From: Myotis daubentonii
Taxonomy: Eukaryota > Chordata > Mammalia > Chiroptera > Vespertilionidae
Direction of reading: 5' to 3'
Length of the DNA stretch: 64,000 bases
NCBI RefSeq assembly: GCF_963259705.1
Contig: NC_081861.1
Coordinates: 68,429,623-68,493,622, forward strand
The position numbers and the translations under genes were made by a program. Positions 23,960 through 35,831 of the stretch are shown one piece after another. Every line of letters begins with the position of its first letter. Within the stretch, counting starts at the first letter, position 1. The notes beneath the pieces were generated by a model. It saw only the letters and a program-made list of their open reading frames with translations, searched no databases and was not told the DNA's origin.

Positions 23960-24490
23960 TTTTTTTATTTTTATGGATTTACTATGGATTTATGGTTACA
24001 CTGGTTAACAGTATCATACAAGTTTAAGGTACACAATTCTACAACACATCGTCTGTACACTGTACTGTGTGCTCACCGCCCCAAGTCAAGTCTCTGTCCG
24101 TCACCATTTATTCCCTCTATACCCTCCTCTTTCTTTCCCATTCCCCTCCCCTCAGAAATCACCACACTGTTGTTTGTGTCTCTGAATTTTTTTTTCATTT
24201 ATTTGCATCACCCCCAATAACCACACACACATGTACACATAGCAGTCAGCCTGCTCTCTATCTGAGTCTGTCTCTATTTTGCTTGTTAGCTCATTTTTTT
24301 ATTAGATTCTACATATGAGTGAAATCATATTGTACTTGCCGTTCTCTGACCAGATTATTTCACTTAGCATAATGTTATCCAAGCCCATCCTTGCTGCCTC
24401 AAAGGGTCAGAGTTCCTTCTTTTTTTATGACAGAGTAATATTCCATAGTATAAATGTATCACAGCCATTTTATTTGCCAAACCGGATTAT
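23960..24490 (-). mobile_element. older LINE-1 3' end, reverse orientation
   Basis: The complement of a classic L1 3' region: CACTTAGCATAATGTTATCC, GACAGAGTAATATTCCATAG and GATTCTACATATGAGTGAAATC in plus reading, with the 3' UTR complement toward the left. A second antisense copy of the same region is at 62790-63340. Decayed; no intact reading frame. Confidence 0.8.
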
Positions 24491-24627
24491 TTATCTGTAA
24501 GGTTTTTGAAAAAAGATCCATGCATTTTATTGTGTGAAAATTTTATATTCATTAAAACCATGATAGCAATTTCTTAATACTATCAAATATCTAGTTCTGA
24601 ATTATCTAATTGTATATTTATATATCA

Positions 24628-24993
24628 CTAGAGGCCCAGTGCATGAAATTTGTGCACTCGGGGGTTCCCTCGGCCCAGCCTGCACCCTCTCACATTCCAG
24701 GAACCCTTGCCAGATGTCCAACTGCCGGCTTATGCGAGTGGGCCTAAGCCGTCAGTTGGACATCTTTAGTGCTTTCGCAGAGGCAGGAGCGCTCCCACCA
24801 TTGCCACTGTGCTCAACAGCTGTGAGCCCCGCTCAGGGCTTCTGGCTGAGCAGCACACCCCCTGTGAGAGCGCACTGACCACCAGGGGCAGCTCCTGCGT
24901 TGAGTGTCTGCCCCCTGATGGACAGTATGCATCATAGCGACCAGTCATTCCACCATTTGCTTGATTTGCATATTAGCCTTTTATTATATAGGA
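24628..24993 (-). mobile_element. minus-strand Helitron, complete 366-bp copy
   Basis: On the minus strand it starts TCCTATATAATAAAAGGC at 24993 and ends hairpin GTGCACAAATTTCATGCAC plus TGGGCCTCTAG at 24628. It is flanked by A and T exactly as expected. It contains the CTGCCCCTGGTGGTCAGTGC block shared with 4514-4964. Confidence 0.92.
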
Positions 24994-27900
24994 TTGATTT
25001 GTTTGATTTAGTATCTAAATAAATTCCATACATTGCCCTTAATTGGTATGTCTCTCAAGTATTTTTTTTTTCTTAGCTGTAAGCTTTATTTTAAATTTCC
25101 TCACTAAACTAGCACAGAAATATCCCCCTATGTTTCTTAATTTTTAGGAGTTAATATACTATATACTAAGGTGGTATTTATGTGAACAGGATCAGTTCAC
25201 TTTCACTTGACACCTTTTTTTCTTCCCTCTCTTCCTCCTTCAGCCCTCCCTCACACCACCCTCTCTTTTTTCTTCTCTCTCTCTTTCTCTATAATTTTTG
25301 AAACATTGAATGTAATCAGTCAACAGGAATAAGGATTCCCATAGAAGCAATGAGAAATATCTTCCTCCATACACTTTGAAAGTGATACTCTCAGTACTAT
25401 ACAGCTCCATTTTGGTGTAGATAGAAGGAAATAAATCTCATGAAGTCAACTACCCTGATTTTATAGATAAGGAAATTGAAGTCCTTGGAATGGAGACATC
25501 TCATGGTAATGTAATAATAGTATTAAAGTTAGAATGACTTTTTCCTTATTTTTGCTCTGGCGTTCCTTCAATTGCATTGTTGTGTCTTCTATTCATGCAA
25601 GAAATATGCACTGACTACCTACTATGGTCCAAAACTCATTTGAAAGCTACAGAAAAAAATGCATGGGGTTTCTACAAAGTTTACTATGATTGTAAGACTG
25701 GATCACCACTTTGTCCTCAAAGGTCCCATATTATGATTTAAAATGATAGTAATTAGAATTTAATTTCAGACATGTGAAAGAAATGCTGGAGAGTTAAAAT
25801 ATGCATAAACTTACCAAAGAATGTTGCATGCCAGGGTAACTTTTTTGGCCATATTACTAGCTATATGTAACTAGCTATATATGTCAGAAAAAAAATCCTT
25901 GTTGTCATAATATTTAGAATCAATAAAAATGGAGAGCACTTAATGGCTGTGGAGAGTTATGAAAAACTGTCTGGGATAGTATATAAAATATATGAGGGCC
26001 AGTACCATTTTTGTCTTGCTCGCCATTAATTCCTTGCACCTAGCAGAACGCTCTGCCTATGGTAGGTGCTAAAAAGTTTTGTAGTATGAATTTTGTGTTT
26101 AAGAGTGAAAGACTAACCAGAAGAATGAGAGATGGTGAGCCTCTTTCATTGAGCATCGGTGTTTCAGAACTCAGAGGGATTTTATAAAGTTATTTATAAT
26201 ATTTCAACAAAAGGAGCTTTCTTTATCCAATAGGTCCATTCTTCCCCAATGATTTTTCAGCACACACTTCTAAATACTGACATCTAACTTGGTATGTGGT
26301 AGATCATTTGAATGCACAGAAAAGGATTTGCGTATTTTAGTGCCAGAAAATAAAAACTGAGGATCTAGAAATTCTGAGTAAAACCAGCTGGGCAGATGTC
26401 AACTTTATTGTATTTATGTATTCAGCTCAGAATATTGTGTTAGCTGGCAGGAAACAAACAAAAAAAATCCAAATGCCGATAAAAATAAATGACTCAAATT
26501 GAGTTTTACTGAAATAATGTCATTTGAAGATTTTACATATTTGATGAGGGAACTCTCAGTCCCACAAAGGCTATAGGAGGGCTTCAGTTATTTTTCCCTT
26601 TTGTTGTAATTCTGTCTTTATGATACTGATTTTTTTCCAACTTTTTTAATGGGTGTGTTCCACATTGTGAGCATCAAAGTCGGATCTCAGTAAATTCCAA
26701 CGGTGGAACCACTTGATCACAGACCTTACTGAAAATATTCCCGAATAAACTATAGCTGAGTCCTTTGCTTCCCTTTCTGGTAGATAAGTATTGGCTTCTC
26801 ACTACATTGCACTAGGAATGATTTCTAAGTTTGGCTGATCTTCATTTGATCATGACAATTATGAACAATTACTCTGGTCTCTCATTTGTTTCTTCGCAGA
26901 GACAGAAAAAAAATGTTAGAGAAAGAATTCAAGTAAAATGATGCATGACCTTTTCAGAGACCATAAACCTGCCGTCATTGGAGCCATGTCTTGGCTAAAG
27001 GCTAACAAATTTCCTTACACAGACATCCTTTCTCTTCATCCTTCACCAGCAAGTCTCTCTATTGTCTTCTGTGCTCATTCATTCAGATAAATAGTTGCAG
27101 TCACAAGAATGGTGCCAGCATGTCTTCCAACTGAATTAATCTCACTGAAGTCTTCTTATTCCCTCATTTCCATAATAAAGAAAGGCATACCAATAAGAAG
27201 TCACTCACACCTTCCCACAGCCTCTGATTATATATGTATTATCTACTGTCTTTTTACACTAATGTCTAATACAGAGGAAAAAGAGTCATGACTTAAAGTG
27301 GATATATCTGAAATGTGGATATGTTTTTACTAATGCACATCCTAGGAAAATTGATCATGCTGAAGTTCCATTTACCCATTTTTAAGATGAAAAAGTGATA
27401 GTTACTCTCATTGAATTTTTTTGCTGATTAAATCTGATAAAAATATAGTTAAAACTTAAAGTCCAAGTAAACTAAAATAACCTTGAAAAAGTAAAGTTTG
27501 CTCAAAGAATTAATACAATTGTTAAAGTAATACTTAGTCTCGGTCATCTCCTTTCCAAAAATGTGTCCTGTTGCTTTGTTTTACACAGCTTATTTACACT
27601 GTGGCAATGACTTGTTCATTCAAATAGAAATTCCTTACAAGGTATTTGCTCAGGATATGTATAACCTAAATCAGAGCTTCTCAGAACCGATTCCAAGAGC
27701 TATCTGCAGTCAAATGTGCTGAATTACCTGTTTACAATGCAGCTTCCTAAAGATTACCTCTGAACTATTAATTTATTGTATCTGTGTGGGAGCCTTGACC
27801 TCTAAATGTCATTAAGATTCTCAGGTGATTTTTCTTAATATTAAAGGTTTGAGACCCACCTATCTAAGCAAATACAATGGCTAGTTATTATATAATTCCA

Positions 27901-28090
27901 ACTTGGGGCTTTATGAGACCTAGATCAATATTAGAAAACTTATTCCAAGGATCTTTGAATATGGAGTTTAGCTTTGCTTGATGAGAAATTAACCCCTCCT
28001 TATAATCACTACTGAAAATAGAAATACCCCCATGAATTTATTGAATAACTTTGTTTTGCTTCATTATCTATATTTATTTTTATTCTAAGA
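24994..28090. other. AT-rich DNA, probable intron, with pyrimidine-rich patch
   Basis: About 3.1 kb with no confident gene. 25214-25294 is a C/T-rich patch. 25600-25640 resembles an L2/MIR fragment (GACTACCTACTATGGTCC). A good donor-like GTAAGT on the minus strand at about 25812 has no convincing matching acceptor. Confidence 0.4.
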
Positions 28091-28440
28091 CTAGAGGCCC
28101 GGTGCACAAAATTTGTGAATTTGGGGTGGGGGGAAGGGTGCGTCCCTCAGCCCGGCCTGCGCCCATTTGCAGTCCAGGACCCCTTGGGGGATATCCACCT
28201 GTTGACTTAGACCCACTCCCTGGGGGATCAGGCTTAAGCTTGCAGTCAGACATCCTTCTGGCAGCCAGGGAGCCCTCAGGGGATGTCTGACTAAAGGCTT
28301 AGGCCCCCAGGGGTCGGGCCTAAACTGTTAGTTGGACATTCTTAGTGCTGCCACGGAGGTGGGAGAGGCTCCTGCCACCACCTCCGCACTGGCCAGCCAT
28401 GAGCCAGCTTCTGACTGAGTGGCACTACTCCTCCATCTGA

Positions 28441-30116
28441 CCTAAACCCTAGAGATTAGTACTTCATTTTACAACTTTTTCTCGGTTTATAGGCAGCAGC
28501 AAACTCAGACCACACAGTTGGGTGTGCGAGAAATGTTGCTTTCTTTATTGTTTAGTAACCAAACCTAATTTCAACTTCAGCCCCCATTCTGCCAAGTGAA
28601 AAAACAAAATCAAAATATTATTTAACTTAGGTTTCCCACCCCCTTCTCTGGAGTTGTACTTTCACGTCAGACAGTTTATATCTCAGGCAGAGGTGCCAAA
28701 GAACGGAGCAGGGTCAAGAACATCTGGACCTCAGTCTTCTGTCTGGGCTGGCCCCCATCCAGCTGCCCTTGACCCTCACCTCAGAGCTCAAGTCCATGGT
28801 GATCCCTGGTATATTCTCCTCATCTGGGCCTTGAGGCCTCTTGAGTCCAATTTGCTCTCTCCCTCCCTCCCTGCCACCTTCTCTCTCTCACACAAAGAGC
28901 TATTGGGCTTTCTGGGGTGAGGTCCTCTGACACCTCCTCAGCCCCGTTGCATGGACACCATCTTGGTGCCTTGGTCACGGCCACAAAGCTGTGTGGCTGC
29001 TCTCAGACCCTCGTCTCCTGCTGCCTTAGGGAGTGACTCAGTGGGAGGGGAAGGTCACAGTCCTTTTTAAATGGCCGCCAACAAACATTCAGTGTTCCTT
29101 CCCTCTAGTTCTCCTCCTCCTCACCCCAGTCCAGGCACATCTATGTGCAGGGCAGGGGAGGGTGGGAGGCAGGCATGTCTCTGACCCAGCACACAGGCTT
29201 CCAGATCCACTGCTCCCCCAGGAGGTCTTCCATGCTCTGGACCTCGACACCCAGAACCTGCCCCCTCTCAGCTGCAGGCCTTTGCCCGCAGTGGTCAAGT
29301 CTGCTTAGACCAGTGGTTCTCAACCTTGGCTGCACATTAGAATCACCTGGGAATCTTTTCAAAATCCTGATTTCTGGGCCTCATCCTCTGGAAATTCTGT
29401 TTCTTTGTTAGTAATGTTGTGGCTCTACCCCATAACAAATAAACAGAATTTCCAGAGGATAAGGCCCAGAAATCAGGATTTTAAAAAGATTCCCAGGTGA
29501 TTCTAATGTGCAGCCAAGGTTGAGAAACACTGGTTTAGAGGCTTGAAGTCAAGAAGTGCCTCTTTGTTCTCTGCTTTCTGGAGGCGGTCAGCGTGGAACA
29601 TTCCTGCCTGGACTGGGGAGGGGTCTCTGGGTGTTAAGAATACCAGGAGGGGGAGCACAGACTCCTCCTAGAGCTCTGAGATGGGAAAGGCAGCACCCCC
29701 TCACCTCTAACCCCAGGATGTTTCTTTTGAAGCAGAAGCCTCATCCTGTGCAGGGGCCTGTGCTGGCTGCCTCAGTTTCTCAGAGACAACGAATTTGATG
29801 AACGTCTTTTCCCCACTGCAGTAGCTGCTCCATTTGTTCGTTCTCGCATTTTTCATTAGCTGCTAAATCGCCCCTGTGGCTGCAAACCTGTTGTGCCTGA
29901 CTCAGCCAGTGGGGAGCTATGGGAGCTGTGCAGGGACAGGGGAAGGGGGAGGGGGGCCCGGCCTGCAGAGAGGGTCAGTGGTGCCTGCCCGGCTGTCTCA
30001 GAGGATGTGGCTTAGGGTAGGTCCTGTCCTTTGGCGACTTTAGGAGGGGAGGCCGTGTCCTCTGCTCCCCACTTTGACTCAGGAGTGGAAATTCTCCTTG
30101 CTCTCTGGCCTCATAA
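28441..30116. other. GC-rich insert inside Helitron unit, probably captured genomic DNA
   Basis: This segment is clearly richer in G+C than the flanking AT-rich DNA and is low in repeats apart from a palindromic DNA transposon at 29311-29533. On the minus strand AATAAA occurs at about 28549-28554 (ACAATAAAGAAAGC). A downstream boundary of a transcribed 3' end is therefore possible, but no protein was recognised in any frame. The presence of an old transposon implies capture from genomic DNA and not from mRNA. Confidence 0.6.
29311..29533. mobile_element. palindromic MER5/Charlie-like hAT element
   Basis: The left arm CAGTGGTTCTCAACCTTGG...CACATTAGAATCACCTGGG (29311 to about 29408) is the near-perfect complement of the right arm (about 29440-29533), with a loop of about 30 bp. 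The terminal sequence is that of MER5-type hAT repeats (compare 36737-36912). Confidence 0.85.
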
Positions 30117-30983
30117 CTCAGTGGATCATAGTGGGATGCGGCAGGCAGGCGGCTTCTGCAGCCACACATGGGCTCGGACCTGCAACCCGGGACCGGATCA
30201 GGTCACAGGCTGCTGCAGGCGGCTTTTGTGGCTGTACACAGGAGTGAGCAGGTGGCTTCTGTGGCTGCACATGCTGTGGACAGGCAGCTTCAGAGGTTGC
30301 ACACGGGCCTGGGCTGTCGGCTTCTGCGGCAGCACATGGGCGAGGGCAGGCGGCTTCTGGGGGGTCCGGGATTGCCGCCTGGCCTGTTCCCCGGCCCTCC
30401 CGCCCTCTGATCACCATGGTGATCTCGGGGCCACAGGCCAGCCGCTTGTCCCGGGAGTCCGGGGTTGCCTCCTGGCCTGGGCCGGGCCCTCCCGCCCTCT
30501 GATCCCAGGGTGCAGGCCCTCCTGCCTTCGGATCGCCATGGCTATGCTGGGCGCAGGCCAGCTGTCAACTCCGCCTGGGGGGACCGGGGTTGCTGCCTGG
30601 CCTGCTCCCAGGCCCTCCCACCCTCCGATCGCCATGGCGATCTCTGGGCGCAGGCCAGCCGGCAACCCCAACTGGCTTTCCGATGGTGATCACCAGCTGA
30701 AGGCGGCCTTTGCCCACCCCCCAGCTCTTGCCTGCCGCCTGGGTTGCCATCACCATTCTTCAGTCCTTCCCCTTTCCCCTCCAAGCATTGTGGCTACCTA
30801 TGCAAATTAACCGCCATCTTTGTTGGTGGTTAACCACCATCTTGACTGGCAGTTAATTTGCATATTGCCCTGATTAGCCAATGGGAAGGGTAGCAGACGT
30901 GCAGCTAATTACCATGTTTCTCTTTTATTAGATAGGATGTATATCCTTTGAGTGAATAGAGGTAGGTTCTGTGGCTATAGTTT

Positions 30984-31024
30984 CACACACACACACATGC
31001 ACACACACACACACACACACCACA
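30984..31024. repeat. (CA)n microsatellite
   Basis: CA repeats interrupted once by ATGC, 50 bp after the Helitron end. Confidence 0.9.
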
Positions 31025-31074
31025 ATTGCTGTTAACACCAAAATAAATAGAATTAAGAGTGATACGATGATATT

Positions 31075-31205
31075 AGAAAAGGAAACCTAGAAAGGAGAGG
31101 GGGGGATGAGGGCTTGTGCTTGGGGGAGGTTGTGGTAGGGGATAGGTCAATGGGGGGATAAAAGAGACTCATATAATACTTTAAACAATAAAGAATTAAA
31201 AAATA
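31075..31205 (+). mobile_element. LINE-1 3' UTR tail fragment
   Basis: A G-rich run followed by GGTCAATGGGGGGATAAAAG, ACTCATATAATACTTTAAAC and AATAAAGAATTAAAAAATAA matches the terminal L1 sequence at 51855-51915. Confidence 0.75.
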
Positions 31206-31857
31206 ATAATTTTCCTAAATACAGAAAACAAAATAATGGTTTTAGCTGGAAGTAATGTCCTTCCAAATTAATGGATGACTCATTATTTATGAAATTAAAT
31301 TTTGGTTGGTAAAATTCTCAAAGATGCATTATAAGAAAAAATATTAATGATTTAGAAATGGAATGGGTGATATATTGCATTGTTTCATCCCAAATTTATG
31401 TCTCTATAACTGCAGTTTCACACCAAGAGAAATATTTTCCAATATACTAAATTGACTGTCAATAGGTGAATATATATAATAGTTTTATTCTGATAGTATA
31501 CTGGTAGTGGAAAATGAGGACTGAAAAATACCAAGAAACATAATTCTATTAGTAAAGATACACCAATATATTTAGAGTTTATAGAACAAGATTAGTGTGT
31601 GCAAAAAGAAACATGGATGTCTCTTTTTCCTATTTAGTTTCATGCTGAAGTTCATAAGTAGGTTCATTTAAATTTCCTGAAAATAGTGAATTTTGCTACC
31701 ACAAGCTTGACTTTCTATCTGAAATTAAATTATGTATTGTATTTTAATCTGGCCTCATTTTAATTTCATTATATTGTAATACAGAATAATTGCCATAATT
31801 TCTGTTCTTTTCCCAATATCCAATGTGATCATTTTCTTTAAAAATATCTTTCATTAC
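31206..31857. other. AT-rich unique DNA
   Basis: No feature recognised. Confidence 0.5.
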
Positions 31858-31950
31858 AGTCCTGGCTTGGTGGTTCAGGTGGTTAGAACATTGTCCCATA
31901 CACCAAAAAGGTCGTGGGTTCGATTCCTGGTCAGGGCACATCATAATAAA
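31858..31950 (+). mobile_element. short tRNA-like SINE
   Basis: It has CTTGGTGGTTCAGGTGGTTA (A-box region) and GTCGTGGGTTCGATTCCTGG (B-box), with little body and an AATAAAATAATAAAAT tail. It is a different head from the main Ves type. It is tRNA-derived but not a tRNA gene, because no acceptor stem closes. Confidence 0.7.
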
Positions 31951-32481
31951 ATAATAAAATAAATGAACCCAATGAGCTGCACATCAGGTTGTATTCTATT
32001 ATACTTACACAAAGGACTTGAAAGTAGCATCTTAACATTGTCCCATACATGTTTATAAGCTGGTTTTTGCCCCAACTGGATGGGTTTACATTTCACTCAC
32101 CTGCCACAATTCTAAAATAGATACAGCCTCCCAGTACTCTTCACCAATTGTTTTTCTATACAAACAAACCACTTCCACCTTTTTAAAAACATCTTAACTA
32201 CCCCATCATGAAGGTGGCTACCTACCTCATCTAGTTACCTACTGCACCTCAAACTGACCCACTGAGAACTACCATCAGCTATCTGCTGATGTTAAAATTT
32301 GTTCTGCTTTGTACACATAGACAGTCTCTTCCTTCCCATAATATCCAGCTTTCAATTTGATTGCTCTGTAGATACTTAGAAAATAAAAAGAAAGTATGAT
32401 TGATGAAACATGATAATAGGGCATTTTATTATCATTCATTTTACCAACTGGCTTTCCAGTTTCCACTCATTGTATTAGATA
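31951..32481. other. unique DNA
   Basis: No gene seen. A donor-like GTAAGTAT on the minus strand near 31995 follows an open 51-bp stretch, but its acceptor lacks a pyrimidine tract. Confidence 0.4.
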
Positions 32482-32893
32482 TCTATACTAATAAAAGGGT
32501 AATATGCTAATTAGAGTGGATGTCCTTCCAGACAAAGCTGCAGTGGCTGTGAGGGCCAAGGGCAGACAGCCATGGTGGTGGCTGTGAGGCCTGGAGTTTA
32601 CGCAGCCATGGTCTCAGGCTGCTGTGACCCCCGGCGGCTGCGAGGCCCAGGGCTTAGGCACCTGTGAGCCCTGGCAACTGCAAGACCTGGGGCTCAGGCC
32701 TGGTAGCCGCAGCAGCCAGCAGTGGCAGCAGCAGCAAGGGGGAGATGGGGGTGGTGCCTTCCCATAATTGGCAGGTCGCCTCCAACAGAGGGAGGCCAGA
32801 CTGCAGCTTAGGAGGCTTGCAGACTATGAGAGGGGGCAGGCCAGACTGAGGGTCCCCCCTCAGTGCATAATTTTTCATGCACTGGGCCTCCAG
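32482..32893 (+). mobile_element. Helitron, complete 412-bp copy
   Basis: It starts TCTATACTAATAAAAGGG after host A and ends TGCATAATTTTTCATGCACT hairpin plus GGGCCTCCAG before host T. The body is G+C-rich with GGCTGTGAGGCC-type repeats. Same family as 35832-36490. Confidence 0.92.
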
Positions 32894-32949
32894 TAAAATT
32901 ATAAATGTGTGCCTCATTATCAGGATTAGTTTAAAGTAAGAGAAGCATT

Positions 32950-34470
32950 GGCAAATATGTTCTCCCATGCACTGGGCTTTCTTGTTGTTTTGTTGATGGT
33001 TTCTTTTGTTGTGCAGAAGCTTTTTATTTTGATGTAGTCCCATTTGTTTATTTTCTCCTTAGTTTCCATTACCCTAAGAGCTGTATCAGTGAAGATATTC
33101 CTTGAGCATATGTCAGAGATTTTGCTACCTGTGGATTCCTCTAATATTTTTATGGTTTCCTATCTTATGTTTAAGTCCTTTATCCATTTGAGTTTATTTT
33201 TGTGTATGATGTAAATTGGTGGTCTAGTTTCATTTTTTTGCATGTACCTGTCCAATTTTCCCAACACCATTTATTGAAGAAACTGTCTTAACTGCATTGT
33301 ATGTTCTTGCCTCCTTTGTCAAATATTAATTGAGCATAGTGGGTCCTCTATTCTATTTCATTGGTCTATATGTCTGTTCTTGTGCCAGTACCAGGCAGTT
33401 TTGAGAACAGTGGCTTTGTAGTACGCTTGATATATGGTATTGAGATCTCTCCTACTTTGTTCTTCTTTCTCAGGATTGCTGCAGCTATTCGGGGTCATCT
33501 TTTTTTTTATCACCAATAAGGGTTTAGTCTCCAACATTTATAGGGACCTCATACAATGTAACAAAAGGAAGATAAACAACCCAATCAAAAACTGGGCAAC
33601 AGACATAAATAGATGCTTTTCGAAAGAGGACATACAGAAGGCCAAGAGACATATGAAAACATGCTCAAAGTCACTAATCATCCAAGAGATGCAAATCAAA
33701 ATGAAAATGTGATACCATCTCACACTGGTCAGAATGGCTATCATCAACAAATCAACAAATGGCAAGTGGTTGCTAAGATGTGGAGAAAAAGGAACCCTCC
33801 TTTACTGTTGGTGGGAATATAGACTGGTGCAGCCACTGTGGAGAAAAGTATGGTATTTCCTAAAAAAAACTAAAAATGAAACTCCCATTTGACCCAGTGA
33901 TCCCACTTCTAGGAATATATCGCAAGAAGCTAGAAACACCAATCAGAAAGGATATATGCACCCCTATGTTCATAGCAGCACAATTTATAATAGCTAAGAT
34001 TTGGAAACAGCCTAAGTGCCCATCAGCAGATGAGTGGACTAAAAAACTGTGGTACATATACACAATGGAATACTATGCTGTGGTAAAAAAGATGGAATTC
34101 TTACCATTTGTAACAGCATGGATGGAACTGGAGAGCATTATGCTTAGCGAATAAACCAGTTATAGAAAGATAAATTCATATGATCTCACTCATTTGTGGA
34201 ATATATTGAACAACATAAACTGATGAACAAAAACATATCCAGAGACAGAGAAGAGTCGATCGGACTGTTGAACCTCAGAGGGAAGGTAAGGGAGGGTGGA
34301 GGTAAGGGGGAGAGATCAACCAAAGACTTATATGCATGCATATAAGCATAACCAATGGACACAGACATCAGGGGAGTGAGGGTATGAGTGGGGGGTGGGG
34401 TGCAATGAGGGGATAAGGACACAACTGTAATATCTTGATCAATAAAGAAAAAATTAATTAATTAAAAAAT
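32950..34470 (+). mobile_element. 5'-inverted (twin-primed) LINE-1 insertion
   Basis: The left part (32950 to about 33505) is antisense L1 ORF2 sequence. The right part (from about 33515) is sense ORF2 C-terminal coding, 3' UTR and tail (AATAAAGAAAAAATTAATTA). A perfect 17-bp duplication AAAGTAAGAGAAGCATT flanks it at 32933-32949 and 34471-34487. This is the structure expected from twin priming during reverse transcription. The sense part still encodes a recognisable L1 ORF2 C-terminus but with frame breaks, so it is inactive. Confidence 0.93.
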
Positions 34471-34487
34471 AAAGTAAGAGAAGCATT

Positions 34488-35831
34488 ATACACATGTCTC
34501 TTTAAGAATATTGCTATCTTTGCTGGTCTCAGTGGGAAGAATCAATCTTGTCCTATATTACCACTCCTTTTTTGGCCGAAATTTTATTTCTGATAATTTT
34601 CTGATAAAATTTATCTCAAGGTAGTGGCCATATTTTAAAAAGTCAAAGCACACCTGAGACCTTAAAATTTATAATAAACTGGACTTTACAAAATTTTTAA
34701 AGCATTGTCTTTAGGGATGTCTGACTGTATATAAGACAATTCTTCATGACAATAACATTTATGAATGTCATTCAGTCTTAAATACTTTATTTTTTAAACA
34801 ATACACACTAACTAACCAATTTTTAAAGAAATATGGAGATATAAACATCTATAATCCTTATGTGACTTTAGGTATTCAATTACTGAGCAGATAAACAATG
34901 GACAAAGTAAGCGTTGCTTTTTGTAATGTTTAGAAAAGAAAACAAGTTTGATTAACAGCAATGGCAGGTGTACTAGTATAGTAGCAATTGTCAAATTACA
35001 TTAAAAAACAACTTATTTTCCAAGGGAGAATGACTGATATAGATAATCACAGGGATAATAGTACATGAAGTTTAGTCCAATGTACTTTTCTAAGAGAAGT
35101 AAGCTTTCATCATTTTCTACTGATCATCTTTTTCCTATCAGGTGTATTCTAAGTTAGATGTAAGCATTATGGAATTGATTTCATCAACAGCAATTTTAAG
35201 ACAATTAATAAGTTTTCTCTTTTTAAATAAATAGTCAGATATGTATCTCTCAAGAAAAAGAGGTAGGAAACAATAGACTTGAAAAATTCCAAGCTTTGTT
35301 TGATAGAAATAAGTTAACATAAATATAAATATACATACATTCCTAATAGAGAATTGAATATAATTCTAAGAAAAAACTCCTTAAGGAGGCAGAATAGCTT
35401 ATTATTTTAACTCTTAATAGAAAATACATGAATGTTTCATATATAAGGCAAATGATAATGCCAGAATTGGATCCATGACCTTTGAGAGGCATCAGTACAT
35501 ACCTACTATTGCCAAACTACATGACACATCTTAGGTTGTTACTTCTAAAATTTTTTGAAATTAATCTGAAATATCATCTGATAATTATTATAGCAGCATT
35601 TTAGGAGATATTTTGCATTTATATCATGAAGATTATTTATTCTTTCTGATATTAAACAAGTTGTCAAAACAGGTGGGTCCAAGTCTTCTGATTTTGACTA
35701 ATACTCTTTCTATAATATTATAGCAATAGAGATCTAAACATGGGGATATGAATTGCTTTCTCTGAGTTTTATTCTAACTAAACCAATCAAAGACCATCAG
35801 GCTTTTTCTAGTGGCTAGATGGATGATTCTC
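34488..35831. other. AT-rich DNA, probable intron
   Basis: No repeat recognised. The minus-strand open stretch ending at 35138 follows a pyrimidine-rich acceptor-like site near 35250 but has no donor; I did not accept it as an exon. Confidence 0.4.

Larger units (their letters stand above)
28091..30937 (-). mobile_element. 2.85-kb minus-strand Helitron-bounded unit carrying foreign DNA
   Basis: On the minus strand the 5' end at 30937 is TCCTATCTAATAAAAGAG, and the 3' end at 28091 is CACAAATTTTGTGCACCGGGCCTCTAG-like, with flanks A and T. Helitron-family sequence fills 30117-30937 (including tandem CCGGGGTTGC.GCCTGGCCTG units) and 28091-28440 (the 3' half of the 4514-4964 family). The roughly 1.7 kb between matches no Helitron in this window. 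Alternatively, two truncated Helitrons flank host DNA, but the matching polarity and A/T flanks favour one unit. Confidence 0.75.

Noticed and set aside
24067..24318. 80-codon frames on + in a C/T-rich region
   Set aside because: They lie in the antisense 3' UTR of an old L1.
25640..25680. Acceptor-like CATTTTTTTCTGTAG plus donor-like GTAGTC on the minus strand
   Set aside because: The exon would be 28 bp and the sequence resembles an old L2/MIR fragment.
30031..30810. 259-codon open frame on +
   Set aside because: It lies in GC-rich tandem-repeated Helitron sequence (minus-strand element), with overlapping frames on both strands and no family match.
31985..32060. Minus-strand 51-bp open stretch before GTAAGTAT
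   Set aside because: The presumed acceptor lacks a pyrimidine tract. It is probably chance.
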